Of a stretch of 34,938 nt of DNA, positions 24,522-33,024 are shown piece by piece. Each line of letters opens with the position of its first letter. Within the stretch, counting starts at the first letter, position 1. Source of the DNA: an uncultured Lachnospiraceae bacterium (GTDB lineage: Bacteria > Bacillota > Clostridia > Lachnospirales > Lachnospiraceae); contig CANAPP010000031.1 in the NCBI GenBank assembly GCA_947363565.1, forward strand, positions 1-34,938, written 5' to 3'. Made by a program: the position numbers and the translations under genes. Under the pieces are notes generated by a model. The model searched no databases. It saw only the letters and a program-made list of their open reading frames with translations, and was not told the origin of the DNA.

Positions 24522-25931
24522 ATGGACGTACAGGCAATTCTTAATAATGTGAAGGAAGTAGGGATAAAAGAGACTTACAATATCTCCAGAAAGAGGAAGC
24601 AGGAGAGGCTCACGGACCACAAGGTTGCAGTGCTTTTGCGGCAGATGCTTTCAGAACTTGCAAAAAAGACATCCTCGAAGGAGACAGCCGCACTGATGAT
24701 CAAGGGTGCGGGAGCCAAAGAAGATGACGAGGTAAGGGCAGTGCTTCGAAAGCTTGACAAGATGAAAGTCAAAGGATACCGCAGCGGGATGAAGCGGGTG
24801 TATATCAAGGAGATCCTCCCTATGGTGTACGATGATTTCAAGAGCTTCCATATTGAGAAGGTTGCCCTGTTCATGCAGCCCAGAAGCGGCCTGAACCAAA
24901 GCTGCAAGTATATATACAATAAGCTTAAGGAAGACGGCGAGTATAAGGTTATCTTAAGGGAGCTCCACCGGGGTGAGGTGGATGTATCGGAGTATTGGAA
25001 GAATACGGAAAAACTTATGGCCGAGATGGGAACGGCGAAAGCGGTGTTCGTCCATGAGTCAGACAGCCTTTTCGGGTATCTTGATATCAGGGAGGAGACG
25101 AAGGTCATCCAACTCTGGCACGGCTGCGGGGTATTTAAAAAGATTGGCCTTAGCACCAGCGGAAAGAAGAATTTCAAGACCCAGGAGGATCATGAGGAGT
25201 ATCCGGAATACAACAATTATTCCATCGTTACCATTGCAAGCCCGGAGCTTTCCTGGGTATTTGAGGAGTTTATGGGGATCAGCAGGGAGGAAGGGATCAT
25301 ACAGCCTGTCGGTGTGAGCCGGACGGATGAATTCTTCGATGAAGAATATGTAAGGAACTGCTACCAGACACTGTATGAGACAATCCCGGCGGCCAGGGGG
25401 AAAAAGGTCATTCTTTACGCGCCGACTTACCGGGGCGTGGGCAGGAAGCGGATATCGCCGGATGAGCTGGATGTAAAGAAGTTTTATGAGGAACTTGGGG
25501 ATGAGTATATCCTGATCTTTAAGCATCACCAGACAGCGATAGAGGTGCCAGAGATCCCGGAGCCTTACCGGGATACCTTCGCTTACGATATGACAAGAGG
25601 GAAGGGGATGTCCATCAATGACCTGATGACGGTGGCGGATATCTGTATTTCTGACTATTCGTCTCTTGTGTTTGAGTACGCGCTGTTTGAGCGTCCGATG
25701 CTCTTTTATGTCTACGACCTTGAAGAGTATATCGATGAGCGGGGACTTTATTATGACTTTGACGAGATCACGCCGGGGCCGCTGTGCCGGACGAACGAAG
25801 AGATGATCGATTATATTAAGCACGTAGATGAGAGATTTGACCGGCAGGAGGTCGCCGACTTTAAGAACCGGTTCATGTGCTGCTGTGACGGCCATGCGAC
25901 AGAGCGTATACTGAAATTCATGGAAGAATAG
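24522..25931 (+). CDS. CDP-glycerol glycerophosphotransferase family protein (TagF-like), copy B
   Basis: This is a second polyol-phosphate transferase. The 469-aa protein has a helical N-terminal part (about 1-100) and a TagF-type catalytic domain (about 105-469). Blocks include FVHESDSLFGYLDIREETKVIQLWHGCGVFKKIGLST, YAPTYRG, FKHHQTAIEVPE and ICISDYSSLVFEYALFERPMLFYVYDLEEY. AAGAAGG lies 9 bases before ATG 24522. A TTG at 24513 would overlap that site and is rejected. It stands between the exporter and tagD. It may be the main polymerase or add a second kind of unit. Confidence 0.91.
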   Translation: MDVQAILNNVKEVGIKETYNISRKRKQERLTDHKVAVLLRQMLSELAKKTSSKETAALMIKGAGAKEDDEVRAVLRKLDKMKVKGYRSGMKRVYIKEILPMVYDDFKSFHIEKVALFMQPRSGLNQSCKYIYNKLKEDGEYKVILRELHRGEVDVSEYWKNTEKLMAEMGTAKAVFVHESDSLFGYLDIREETKVIQLWHGCGVFKKIGLSTSGKKNFKTQEDHEEYPEYNNYSIVTIASPELSWVFEEFMGISREEGIIQPVGVSRTDEFFDEEYVRNCYQTLYETIPAARGKKVILYAPTYRGVGRKRISPDELDVKKFYEELGDEYILIFKHHQTAIEVPEIPEPYRDTFAYDMTRGKGMSINDLMTVADICISDYSSLVFEYALFERPMLFYVYDLEEYIDERGLYYDFDEITPGPLCRTNEEMIDYIKHVDERFDRQEVADFKNRFMCCCDGHATERILKFMEE

Positions 25932-25946
25932 GAAGGGTGCAAAAAG

Positions 25947-26363
25947 ATGAAAAGGATATTGACTTACGGGACGTACGATCTGCTCCACTACGGGCATATC
26001 CGCCTGCTGAAGCGGGCGAAGGCGCTGGGAGATTATCTGATCGTTGCCATCTCCACTGAGCGGTTCAACGAGATTAAGGGGAAGAAAGCCTACCACAATT
26101 ATGAGACGCGAAAAGAGATGCTGGAGGCGGTCCGCTATGTGGATCTGGTGATCCCGGAGGATGACTGGGACCAGAAGAGAGACGATGTGCTGAACTATCA
26201 TGTGGATACAGTCGTGATGGGAAGCGACTGGGTCGGCCATGAGAAATTCGAGAATCTGAGAGATATCTGCGAGGTCGTATATCTGGACAGGACGGACGGG
26301 ATATCGACGACGAAGATCAAAGAAGAGTTACATTTGCCGGAGCATAATTTATATTCAAAATAG
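25947..26363 (+). CDS. tagD: Glycerol-3-phosphate cytidylyltransferase
   Basis: TagD makes CDP-glycerol from CTP and sn-glycerol-3-phosphate, the donor used by TagB/TagF-type enzymes. The 138-aa protein is close to Bacillus TagD in length. It carries both family motifs: HYGH (14-17) and RTDGISTT (115-122). GGAAGGGTG precedes the ATG. It lies 15 bases after TagF-like copy B and supplies that enzyme's expected donor. Its presence is the strongest evidence that the polymer contains glycerol phosphate. Confidence 0.93.
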   Translation: MKRILTYGTYDLLHYGHIRLLKRAKALGDYLIVAISTERFNEIKGKKAYHNYETRKEMLEAVRYVDLVIPEDDWDQKRDDVLNYHVDTVVMGSDWVGHEKFENLRDICEVVYLDRTDGISTTKIKEELHLPEHNLYSK

Positions 26364-26392
26364 CTTGACATAGCGAATTGATGGAGGAAAAA

Positions 26393-28447
26393 ATGAAGAT
26401 TGGGATTATATCGATTAATATGTACTCAAAAGGGCTGAATTTCGCCTGTCCGTTGCACAACTATGCTTTCCAGCAGTTTTTGCTGAAAAACGGGATTGAA
26501 AGTACGGTGATCAGCTATAAGCCGATATATTTTAATAACTTTGACCTGCGGCATCCTTATGATTACTATGAGAAGATGTGCGCGGATTTTGCGGCGCGGG
26601 GGAAAAGCATAACGGAACCTGAGGAGTGGGAACGGATCACGCATCTTCGGGAAGCGTGGAAGGACTTATATGAGGAGCGCGAGAGGCGTTATGATAAGTT
26701 CCAGAATTTTATCGAGAAAAATTACGTAAAAACGGAGGAGTGCTACGACAGTGATCTTCTGGAGATCAAAGATCCAGGATTTGACTGCTATATCTGCTGT
26801 ACGGATGTCCTGTGGAAGCAGGAGCCGAATATAGGCTTTGACCGGGGCTTTTTCCTTGCCAGCAAAGCCATGGAGAACAAGTGGAAGATTTCTTACGCGG
26901 CAAGCCGCGGAGTTTACCACAGCAGGACAGAGGAGGATGAAAAGACCTTCCTTCATTATGTACAGGATATTGACGCGATCTCCGTGCGGGAAGAGAGCCT
27001 TAGGGATTATCTTGAGGAAAATATAGACAATGAAGTGACGATGGTCATAGACCCGGTCCTTCTCCATGAAAAAGAATTTTATGACAGGATCTTAGTAAAG
27101 CCGGAAGAGGAACACTATCTGTTTTTATATTACGTTATGGAAAAGGCGAAGGATACGATAGATCAGGCCGTCAAATATGCGCGGGCGCACAATCTTAAGA
27201 TCGTGGAGATTACGGACCGGCCGTTAAAAGACGGGCGCCTTTCGGAGTATGAAGGCATTGAGCGGATATACAACTATGATATGGGTATCGAGGAATGGCT
27301 GGGTTACATCAAATATGCCGATTGTGTCTTTACGAATTCGTTCCATGCCTGCTGTTTCAGTATCCTCTTTGAAAAGCAGTTCTATGCCGGATACCGCCAT
27401 GGGGATAAGGTGACCCATGTCCTTGAGATGTTTGGACTTAGCGAGCGCAGGATCAACGGGGCGAGTGATATCCTGACGGTGCCTCTGCCGGATATTGATT
27501 ATACGAAGGTAAGGCCGCTAATGGAGCAGAAAAGGAAGGAGTCAGCGGAATTCATCCTGTCGGCGATCCGCCGCATGGAGACGGGTGAGCGTCCGCCCCG
27601 TGATTATGAATGGTGGAAGAGAAGGCTCCAGTATAAAGTATATGTAAACAGCGGCATTTTCCCGGATCTCGGGCGGGGGACTTACGAGGATTCCAAGGGG
27701 GAAGTGAAAGAGCTGCTCACTGGTTCCTGGGAGTTCTGGCCGAAGGAACGTGTGATGAACGACGGGCTTTCGCGCTTCAGGAAAAATGAGTTCAGCAGAA
27801 AGGGTTATCTGCCGGACGGCTGGAGATTCCGGTTCAGGATCGACAACCGGTGGTTCTGGTATCTGGAAGACGGAACGTTCATGCTGAAAGAAGAATATGA
27901 TAAAGAAAAACATCCGGCGATCAAAAGATTTTCCGAACGTGACCACATCCCTTACCTTCCGGTGACAGGGATTTCCCTTATGGTCGCGGAAGCTTTATGG
28001 AAAGAGGGACAGGCAGAGTATACGGTGATCTATAACGGCGGCCTTAAATCTGACGAGCTGACGTATAAATACGACGGGTCAAAAGGAGAGATCAAGGTGT
28101 TAAAGACGGGTTCTGTCGAGTACCGGTTAGATAAGCCTGTCGTTAATGACGGGCAGGCAAGACTGATCAAGAACCGGTTTTCCCATCCGGGATATGAGTT
28201 CCTCGGTTGGCAGATGCGGATTAAGGATGATGATCGGTGGTACTGGTATCTGGCAGATAAGACGCTTAAAGCCCAGGCGGAGTATAAAAAAGCCCAGGAT
28301 GGAGAGAAATACCTGCTTAAGGATGGGACAAGGATTCCTTACCTTCCGGCAAACAGGGTTACGACTGTTGTCTTGGAAGGTGTGTGGGAAGAAAAGCTGA
28401 AAACAAAGGTAGTCCGTAAAATAAAGAAGATAAAAGGGGACAAATGA
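26393..28447 (+). CDS. Polysaccharide pyruvyl transferase family protein with a tandem C-terminal repeat domain
   Basis: The N-terminal part (about 1-400) matches the polysaccharide pyruvyl transferase family, which adds pyruvate ketals from PEP to polymer sugars. It opens with MKIGIISINMYSKGLN and has FTNSFHACCFSILFEKQFYAGYR, the nucleotide-binding end of the fold. Residues about 425-665 hold two copies of an unfamiliar unit of roughly 110-129 aa. Shared positions include SKGE(V/I)K, VxNDGxxR, KNxFSxxGYxxxGW, RWxWYLxD and IPYLP. ATG 26393 follows GGAGGA closely and replaces the frame start at 26378. The stop overlaps the next gene by 4 bases. The repeat may bind the polymer or a partner; that is inference. 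Confidence 0.85.
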   Translation: MKIGIISINMYSKGLNFACPLHNYAFQQFLLKNGIESTVISYKPIYFNNFDLRHPYDYYEKMCADFAARGKSITEPEEWERITHLREAWKDLYEERERRYDKFQNFIEKNYVKTEECYDSDLLEIKDPGFDCYICCTDVLWKQEPNIGFDRGFFLASKAMENKWKISYAASRGVYHSRTEEDEKTFLHYVQDIDAISVREESLRDYLEENIDNEVTMVIDPVLLHEKEFYDRILVKPEEEHYLFLYYVMEKAKDTIDQAVKYARAHNLKIVEITDRPLKDGRLSEYEGIERIYNYDMGIEEWLGYIKYADCVFTNSFHACCFSILFEKQFYAGYRHGDKVTHVLEMFGLSERRINGASDILTVPLPDIDYTKVRPLMEQKRKESAEFILSAIRRMETGERPPRDYEWWKRRLQYKVYVNSGIFPDLGRGTYEDSKGEVKELLTGSWEFWPKERVMNDGLSRFRKNEFSRKGYLPDGWRFRFRIDNRWFWYLEDGTFMLKEEYDKEKHPAIKRFSERDHIPYLPVTGISLMVAEALWKEGQAEYTVIYNGGLKSDELTYKYDGSKGEIKVLKTGSVEYRLDKPVVNDGQARLIKNRFSHPGYEFLGWQMRIKDDDRWYWYLADKTLKAQAEYKKAQDGEKYLLKDGTRIPYLPANRVTTVVLEGVWEEKLKTKVVRKIKKIKGDK

Positions 28448-30138
28448 TGGGAAACGCAGAAATTATCTTTGAGGTTACAAAGATAGAGTGGGAAAGAATT
28501 TTCCTTTCCCTTGAGATCAAGACGAATTATAAAGGAAAAGTAAAATTCCGGTTAGAGAGTCTGGGGAAAATTTTCCGTGATGAAGACGGCGAGAGCATTA
28601 TCGGGATGAAGATCAAGGACGCTTTCTGGGTGAAAAGCGATAAGATCTCGGACGGCGTATACCGGATTACGGGGAATATCGCGGCGATGAAAAAACGCCA
28701 GTTTTTGGACAACGGGCGCTGGAGGATCATGGCTGCGGCGAAGGAAGGGGAATTTGTCTGCTATGCCTCCCACCAGGTAGCCTACCATTTCGACGAGTAT
28801 TCCCGCATCTTCCGCTACGGAGGAGGTAAGTACGCGTACAATGTATCCTTCAGCTCACTGATGGAGGAAGAAAAATATCTCTGGTTTTATATCAATACCT
28901 ATTTTATGATCAAGAATGATCACTGGAAGAAACGCCGGTATATCCAGGAGGCGCTGACGGTAAAGGGAAAATTCAAGCGGACGTATATGTATACGGCTAT
29001 CGTTCTGATGCGGGCCTTTTACCAGTTCTGGTCCCATGTTTTCCCGAAGCGGGGGAAAAACGTGCTGCTTATGAGTGAGACGAAGGACTATCTCTGGGGG
29101 AACCTTAAGTTTATCGACGAACGCATACATGAGCGGGGACTGGATAAGAGGTTTAAGATCAGCTATTCCTTCCGCAGGGCGGTGGGAAGCCATATGAGCG
29201 CCTTTAGCTGGGCGAAGCTGATATTTAAGATCGCGCAGCAGGATTACATCTTTGTGGATGACTATGTCCCGGTGTTCGGTTTCCTGAATCTGAGGAAGGA
29301 GACGAAGCTCATCCAGGTATGGCACGCCGGCGTCGGCTTTAAGTCTGTGGGATACAGCCGGTTTGGAAAGCGCGGCACGCCGTTCCCGTCAGGCTCCTGC
29401 CATAAGAAATATGACTATGTGCTGGTAGGGTCAAAGGAGCTTGTGAAAGTATACGCTGAGGTGTTCGGCATCGAGGAGGAAGCCTTCCTCCCGGTAGGCA
29501 TGCCGAGGCTTGACGGATTCTTAGATGAGCGGACGATCAGTGATTTCCGTAAAGAGTTCTACCAGGAATATCCGGCGCTGAAGGGGAAAAAGCTTATCCT
29601 GTTTGCCCCCACATTCCGGGGAGGCGGACAGAAATCCGCCCACTACAATTATTCCTGGCTTGACCTTAAGAAGATCTATGAGTTCTGCGAAGATGAGTAT
29701 ATCTTCCTTGTAAAGATGCATCCCTTCGTAGTCAGGGAGCCTATCGAGATACCGGAAGAATATCAGGATCGGATCATTGATTTTGCCTCATATCCGAATA
29801 TTAATGATCTGTATTATGTGACGGATATACTGATCACGGATTATTCGTCCAATTATTTTGAGTATTCTCTGATGAGGAAGCCAATCCTATTCTACACGCC
29901 GGACAGGGAACTTTATGAGCTTTCCAGAGGTGTCCACAGAAGTGTTAAGGAATGTGCGCCGGGTAAGGTGTGCGATACCTTTGACGAACTGATGGACGCC
30001 CTTAAGAATAAGGACTATGAGATTGAGAAAGTCTACCGGTTCGTGGAGGAGAATTTCTCTGATTTTGACGGACATGCTTCGGACAAAGCGATCAACCGGA
30101 TCTTGCTTCAGGGAGACAGGCGCAGAAAAAAGAAGTAG
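28444..30138 (+). CDS. CDP-glycerol glycerophosphotransferase family protein (TagF-like) with an N-terminal beta-rich domain, copy C
   Basis: This is the largest of the three transferases (564 aa). Residues 1-130 form a beta-rich, non-catalytic domain (MGNAEIIFEVTKIEWERIFLSLEI) that I cannot name. Residues about 150-200 are basic and amphipathic and could bind the membrane. The catalytic TagF domain occupies about 200-555, with LIQVWHAGVGFKSVGYSRFG, LFAPTFRGGG, LVKMHPF and LITDYSSNYFEYSLMRKPILFY. It starts at ATG 28444 overlapping the previous stop, so translation is coupled. It closes the operon, with a very basic C-terminus (GDRRRKKK). A polymerase role is likely. The specific linkage is unknown. 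Confidence 0.91.
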   Translation: MMGNAEIIFEVTKIEWERIFLSLEIKTNYKGKVKFRLESLGKIFRDEDGESIIGMKIKDAFWVKSDKISDGVYRITGNIAAMKKRQFLDNGRWRIMAAAKEGEFVCYASHQVAYHFDEYSRIFRYGGGKYAYNVSFSSLMEEEKYLWFYINTYFMIKNDHWKKRRYIQEALTVKGKFKRTYMYTAIVLMRAFYQFWSHVFPKRGKNVLLMSETKDYLWGNLKFIDERIHERGLDKRFKISYSFRRAVGSHMSAFSWAKLIFKIAQQDYIFVDDYVPVFGFLNLRKETKLIQVWHAGVGFKSVGYSRFGKRGTPFPSGSCHKKYDYVLVGSKELVKVYAEVFGIEEEAFLPVGMPRLDGFLDERTISDFRKEFYQEYPALKGKKLILFAPTFRGGGQKSAHYNYSWLDLKKIYEFCEDEYIFLVKMHPFVVREPIEIPEEYQDRIIDFASYPNINDLYYVTDILITDYSSNYFEYSLMRKPILFYTPDRELYELSRGVHRSVKECAPGKVCDTFDELMDALKNKDYEIEKVYRFVEENFSDFDGHASDKAINRILLQGDRRRKKK

Positions 30139-30166
30139 AGAAGTATACGGAAGGAAAAGGATTACC

Positions 30167-32188
30167 ATGCAGATAAAGAGAAGAAAAGCAGGAGTTATAC
30201 TGATGAGCCTGCTGCTGGTTTTCACCTCTATGCCGGCCGCGGCCGCGGATACGGATGGGAGTAGTGAGGTACGCACGCAGGATGCGGATGCGTTGGGAGA
30301 GATGGAACGGGTCCGGTCAGTGGATGTTTTGGATAAAGAGACGGAGGATCAGGCAGAGGATAGGACGCCGGAGAGTGAAAATACAGACGGCAAAAAAGCT
30401 GACAGCACAGACAGGATACCGTCAGATGGAGCAGACGGCACGGATGCAGTCCTTCCTGGACAGGGCAGGGCAGAAGAAGCGTCGGATGGCAGAGACATCA
30501 CCGCTCTTTCCAACTATGATCTAAGCTCCGGGCAGATCAGCGTGAGATTAAAGGAGGCGCAGGCAGAGTATATCTATACCGGTTCTGCGATAGAGCCGGA
30601 GATAGAGGTGGTGCTTTCCGGGGAATATCCGGCGGGAGACGGCCTGTCTGAAAAAGTGATCGGCAAGGAGAATTATACGGTCAGGTATGAAAATAACATT
30701 GATGCCGGCGATGCTTCCATCATTGTGACGGGAAAAGACGAGCCGGGGCAGGATGAGCCTGGAAAAGATGAACCCGGGAACGAACCGGATGATGATCCCC
30801 AGGGGGATGCCGATGATCTGCAGACAAAGAGTGATTCCCGGGACAAGGATTCTGATCCGCAGACAGAAGATGTCTATTCTAATGATATCTGTACAGGCGT
30901 CAGGACAGTGAAGTTCCAGATTGTGCCGGCGGATATCGGCAAATGCGAGCTTAAGGCTCCGAAATCGGTCGACTATACAGGCAAACAGGTTAAGCCGGAT
31001 GTAGAACTTAAATATGAAGGGAAAAAGCTTGCCGCCAAAAAGGATTACCGGCTTACTTATGCGAATAATACCAAGATGGGCACGGCTGATCTGAAGATTG
31101 AAGGTATCGGGAATTTCAAAGGACAGCGGTCGGTAAAATTTACCATCAGGTTCGGCACGCCTGCGCTGAAAGTAACTGCCAGCTATTCTCATATCAAGCT
31201 GAAATGGCAGAAGGTGAAAGATGCGGCAGGCTATGTGATCTACCGCAGCACATCGCCGGGCAGCGGTTTCAAAAAGGTAAAGACATGCAAATCCGCATCC
31301 CAGACAAGCTTTACCGACACGGGCGTAAAGTTCGGGAAGACTTATTATTATAAGGCGCGCGCCTACAAGAATGTCAAGGTAAAGAAAAAGACAAAAAAAG
31401 AATACAGTGTATGGTCTGAGGTTGTCAGCGGAAAGAGACAGCTGACGGCGGTGAAGATCAGTTCCGCGAAGTGTGCTTCTGAGACGACGGCGAAGCTGAG
31501 CTGGGGAAAAGTGACCGGAGCCGACGGGTATGAGGTCTATAAGTGTGAGACGAAGAACGGGACATATACTCTAGCCGGAAAGGTAACCGGCGGGAAGGTT
31601 TCCTACACGGCGAAAAAGCTTAAGATGGGCGTCAAATATTATTTTAAAGTCCGTGCATATTGCAAATCCGGCGGAAAGGTGAATTATGGGGCGTTTTCCG
31701 CGGCGAAGGCAGAGACATTTACAGACGGACAGAGGCTTTATTTCCTGTTCCCGAAGGGGATCCCGACCAAGAAGGCAGAGATGGAGCAGTACCTCGTGAC
31801 GATCACCGTGCCGATCAAGGATGAAAATGGTGTGCCAAGTACCAAGCAGCTTCGGGTACATAAAGATCTGACCAGGGAATTTATGGGAGCTTTCCAGGAT
31901 ATGTATGCGATCGGTTTCCCGGTCAGGGCAGAGGATACGGATACCTACAACTGGAGGAGCATGGCATCGGGAAAGAACCGGTCGCACCACAGTTACGGAT
32001 GTGTTGTGGATCTGAACTGGGGGTCCAATCCGATGATCGGCGTGACCGAGGGCCAATACCGGCCCGGCGTTGATCCGTATTCCGTGACCCCGGAGGTGGT
32101 AAAGATCTGGAAAGAACATGATTTCTTCTGGGGCGGCGACTGGAAGTCGAGCAAGGATTACATGCATTTTACCTATACAAATCACTAG
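30167..32188 (+). CDS. Exported M15-family D,D-carboxypeptidase (VanY-like) with Ig-like and FN3 domains
   Basis: This is a secreted wall peptidase predicted to trim D-Ala or related peptide ends of peptidoglycan. A signal peptide (about 1-27) is followed by an acidic linker and two Ig-like repeats with the pattern YxGxxIxPxVxV/YxNNxxxGxA. The first repeat is split by an acidic Asp/Glu/Pro stretch containing three DEPG units. Two FN3 domains follow (about 330-520). The C-terminal M15 domain keeps the zinc ligands His608 and Asp615 (SHHSYGCVVD, 606-615) and His667 (DYMHF, 664-668). ATG 30167 follows AAGGAAAAGG. A longer frame from 30017 would overlap the previous gene and lose the signal peptide. 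Confidence 0.88.
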   Translation: MQIKRRKAGVILMSLLLVFTSMPAAAADTDGSSEVRTQDADALGEMERVRSVDVLDKETEDQAEDRTPESENTDGKKADSTDRIPSDGADGTDAVLPGQGRAEEASDGRDITALSNYDLSSGQISVRLKEAQAEYIYTGSAIEPEIEVVLSGEYPAGDGLSEKVIGKENYTVRYENNIDAGDASIIVTGKDEPGQDEPGKDEPGNEPDDDPQGDADDLQTKSDSRDKDSDPQTEDVYSNDICTGVRTVKFQIVPADIGKCELKAPKSVDYTGKQVKPDVELKYEGKKLAAKKDYRLTYANNTKMGTADLKIEGIGNFKGQRSVKFTIRFGTPALKVTASYSHIKLKWQKVKDAAGYVIYRSTSPGSGFKKVKTCKSASQTSFTDTGVKFGKTYYYKARAYKNVKVKKKTKKEYSVWSEVVSGKRQLTAVKISSAKCASETTAKLSWGKVTGADGYEVYKCETKNGTYTLAGKVTGGKVSYTAKKLKMGVKYYFKVRAYCKSGGKVNYGAFSAAKAETFTDGQRLYFLFPKGIPTKKAEMEQYLVTITVPIKDENGVPSTKQLRVHKDLTREFMGAFQDMYAIGFPVRAEDTDTYNWRSMASGKNRSHHSYGCVVDLNWGSNPMIGVTEGQYRPGVDPYSVTPEVVKIWKEHDFFWGGDWKSSKDYMHFTYTNH

Positions 32189-32206
32189 TGAGAGGGATGT
32201 TTGAGG

Positions 32207-32917
32207 ATGAAGTTACTGGGAAAAAGAGGATTGGGGATATTACTGTCATTTATGCTGGCGCTTAGCCTGCCGCTTTGTGCGTCCGCAGCTGACGCGGCTG
32301 AAGGGACACCGGCCAAACCGGCGAAGGGCGGGTGGAAATATGTCAAAGGATACAAGCTTTATTATGACAAGAACGGGAAACTGGTGAAGGATGTCAGCCG
32401 CCTGATCGGAAAGCAGCCGTCCTATGTCATTAAGGTGAACAAGAAAAAAAACTGTGTGACCGTGTATGCCAAGGACGGCAGGAAGGGTTATATCATTCCG
32501 GTAAAGGCATTCCCGTGTTCCGCCGGGAATGCGACGCCGATCACGACTGCGCGCACGCCGTCAAAGTATCGCTGGCACAGGCTCAACGGAAACTGTTACG
32601 GCCAGTGGTGTACCCGCATCAAGCAGGGGTATCTGTTCCATTCAGTCATGTACGGAAGGACGACCAATTCGTCTCTGAGCGTTTCAAATTATAATAAGCT
32701 TGGCAGGACGGCGTCCCATGGCTGTATCCGCCTGAGGGCCGGAGATGCAAAATGGATTTATGACAACTGTAAGCGGGGGACGAAGGTGATCATCTATAAC
32801 AGCGCAAATCCCGGTCCTCTCGGGAAACCGAAGGCGGAAAAACTTCCCAGCTGGCACCGGTGGGATCCGACGGATCCTACGGCAAAAAGCCGGTGCAGAA
32901 AGAAAGGCTGTCACTAA
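32207..32917 (+). CDS. Small exported L,D-transpeptidase (YkuD/ErfK family)
   Basis: L,D-transpeptidases form 3-3 cross-links or attach proteins to peptidoglycan and resist most beta-lactams. The 236-aa protein has a signal peptide (1-28) and a short Gly/Tyr/Trp segment (about 41-68, GGWKYVKGYKLYYDKNGKLV) that looks like one wall-binding repeat. The YkuD domain follows (about 70-200) with His145, His171 and catalytic Cys173 in ASHGCIRL. It ends in a Cys/His-rich basic tail. ATG 32207 has GAGAGGG about 10 bases upstream. TTG 32201 is possible but adds nothing. It follows the M15 gene by 18 bases and is probably co-transcribed with it. Confidence 0.9.
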   Translation: MKLLGKRGLGILLSFMLALSLPLCASAADAAEGTPAKPAKGGWKYVKGYKLYYDKNGKLVKDVSRLIGKQPSYVIKVNKKKNCVTVYAKDGRKGYIIPVKAFPCSAGNATPITTARTPSKYRWHRLNGNCYGQWCTRIKQGYLFHSVMYGRTTNSSLSVSNYNKLGRTASHGCIRLRAGDAKWIYDNCKRGTKVIIYNSANPGPLGKPKAEKLPSWHRWDPTDPTAKSRCRKKGCH

Positions 32918-32919
32918 TC

Positions 32920-32947
32920 TTAATAATCAATTAATAAAACTTAATAA
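32920..32947. promoter_or_regulatory. Three helically phased TTAATAA direct repeats
   Basis: TTAATAA occurs at 32920-32926, 32931-32937 and 32941-32947, at 11- and 10-bp steps, so all three lie on one face of the helix. The last ends 9 bases before the -35 box of the next promoter. This geometry fits OmpR/PhoB-family activators. It could also be an AT-rich UP element. Confidence 0.45.
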
Positions 32948-32956
32948 TTCCATGCG

Positions 32957-32985
32957 TTGACAAGACTACAGCCCTTTGTTAAGAT
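32957..32985 (+). promoter_or_regulatory. Strong sigma-A promoter of the large L,D-transpeptidase gene
   Basis: A perfect TTGACA (32957-32962) is followed by a 17-bp spacer and TAAGAT (32980-32985), with TG one base before the -10. Transcription should start near 32992. The ATG at 32989 therefore lies upstream of the message, which supports a later start codon. Confidence 0.8.
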
Positions 32986-33024
32986 AAGATGAGACTAGAA
33001 AGAAGGAGAAAAGGGGAAATGCAT

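Noticed and set aside
26364-26392. TTGACA at about 26375 just before the pyruvyltransferase gene as a possible internal promoter.
   Set aside because: No -10 box lies 16-18 bp downstream, and the genes on both sides are tightly packed as in one operon.
30017-30166. An N-terminal extension of the M15 peptidase reaching back into the TagF-like gene.
   Set aside because: The extension has no ribosome site and is a shadow of the upstream gene. ATG 30167 has a good site and starts a clean signal peptide.
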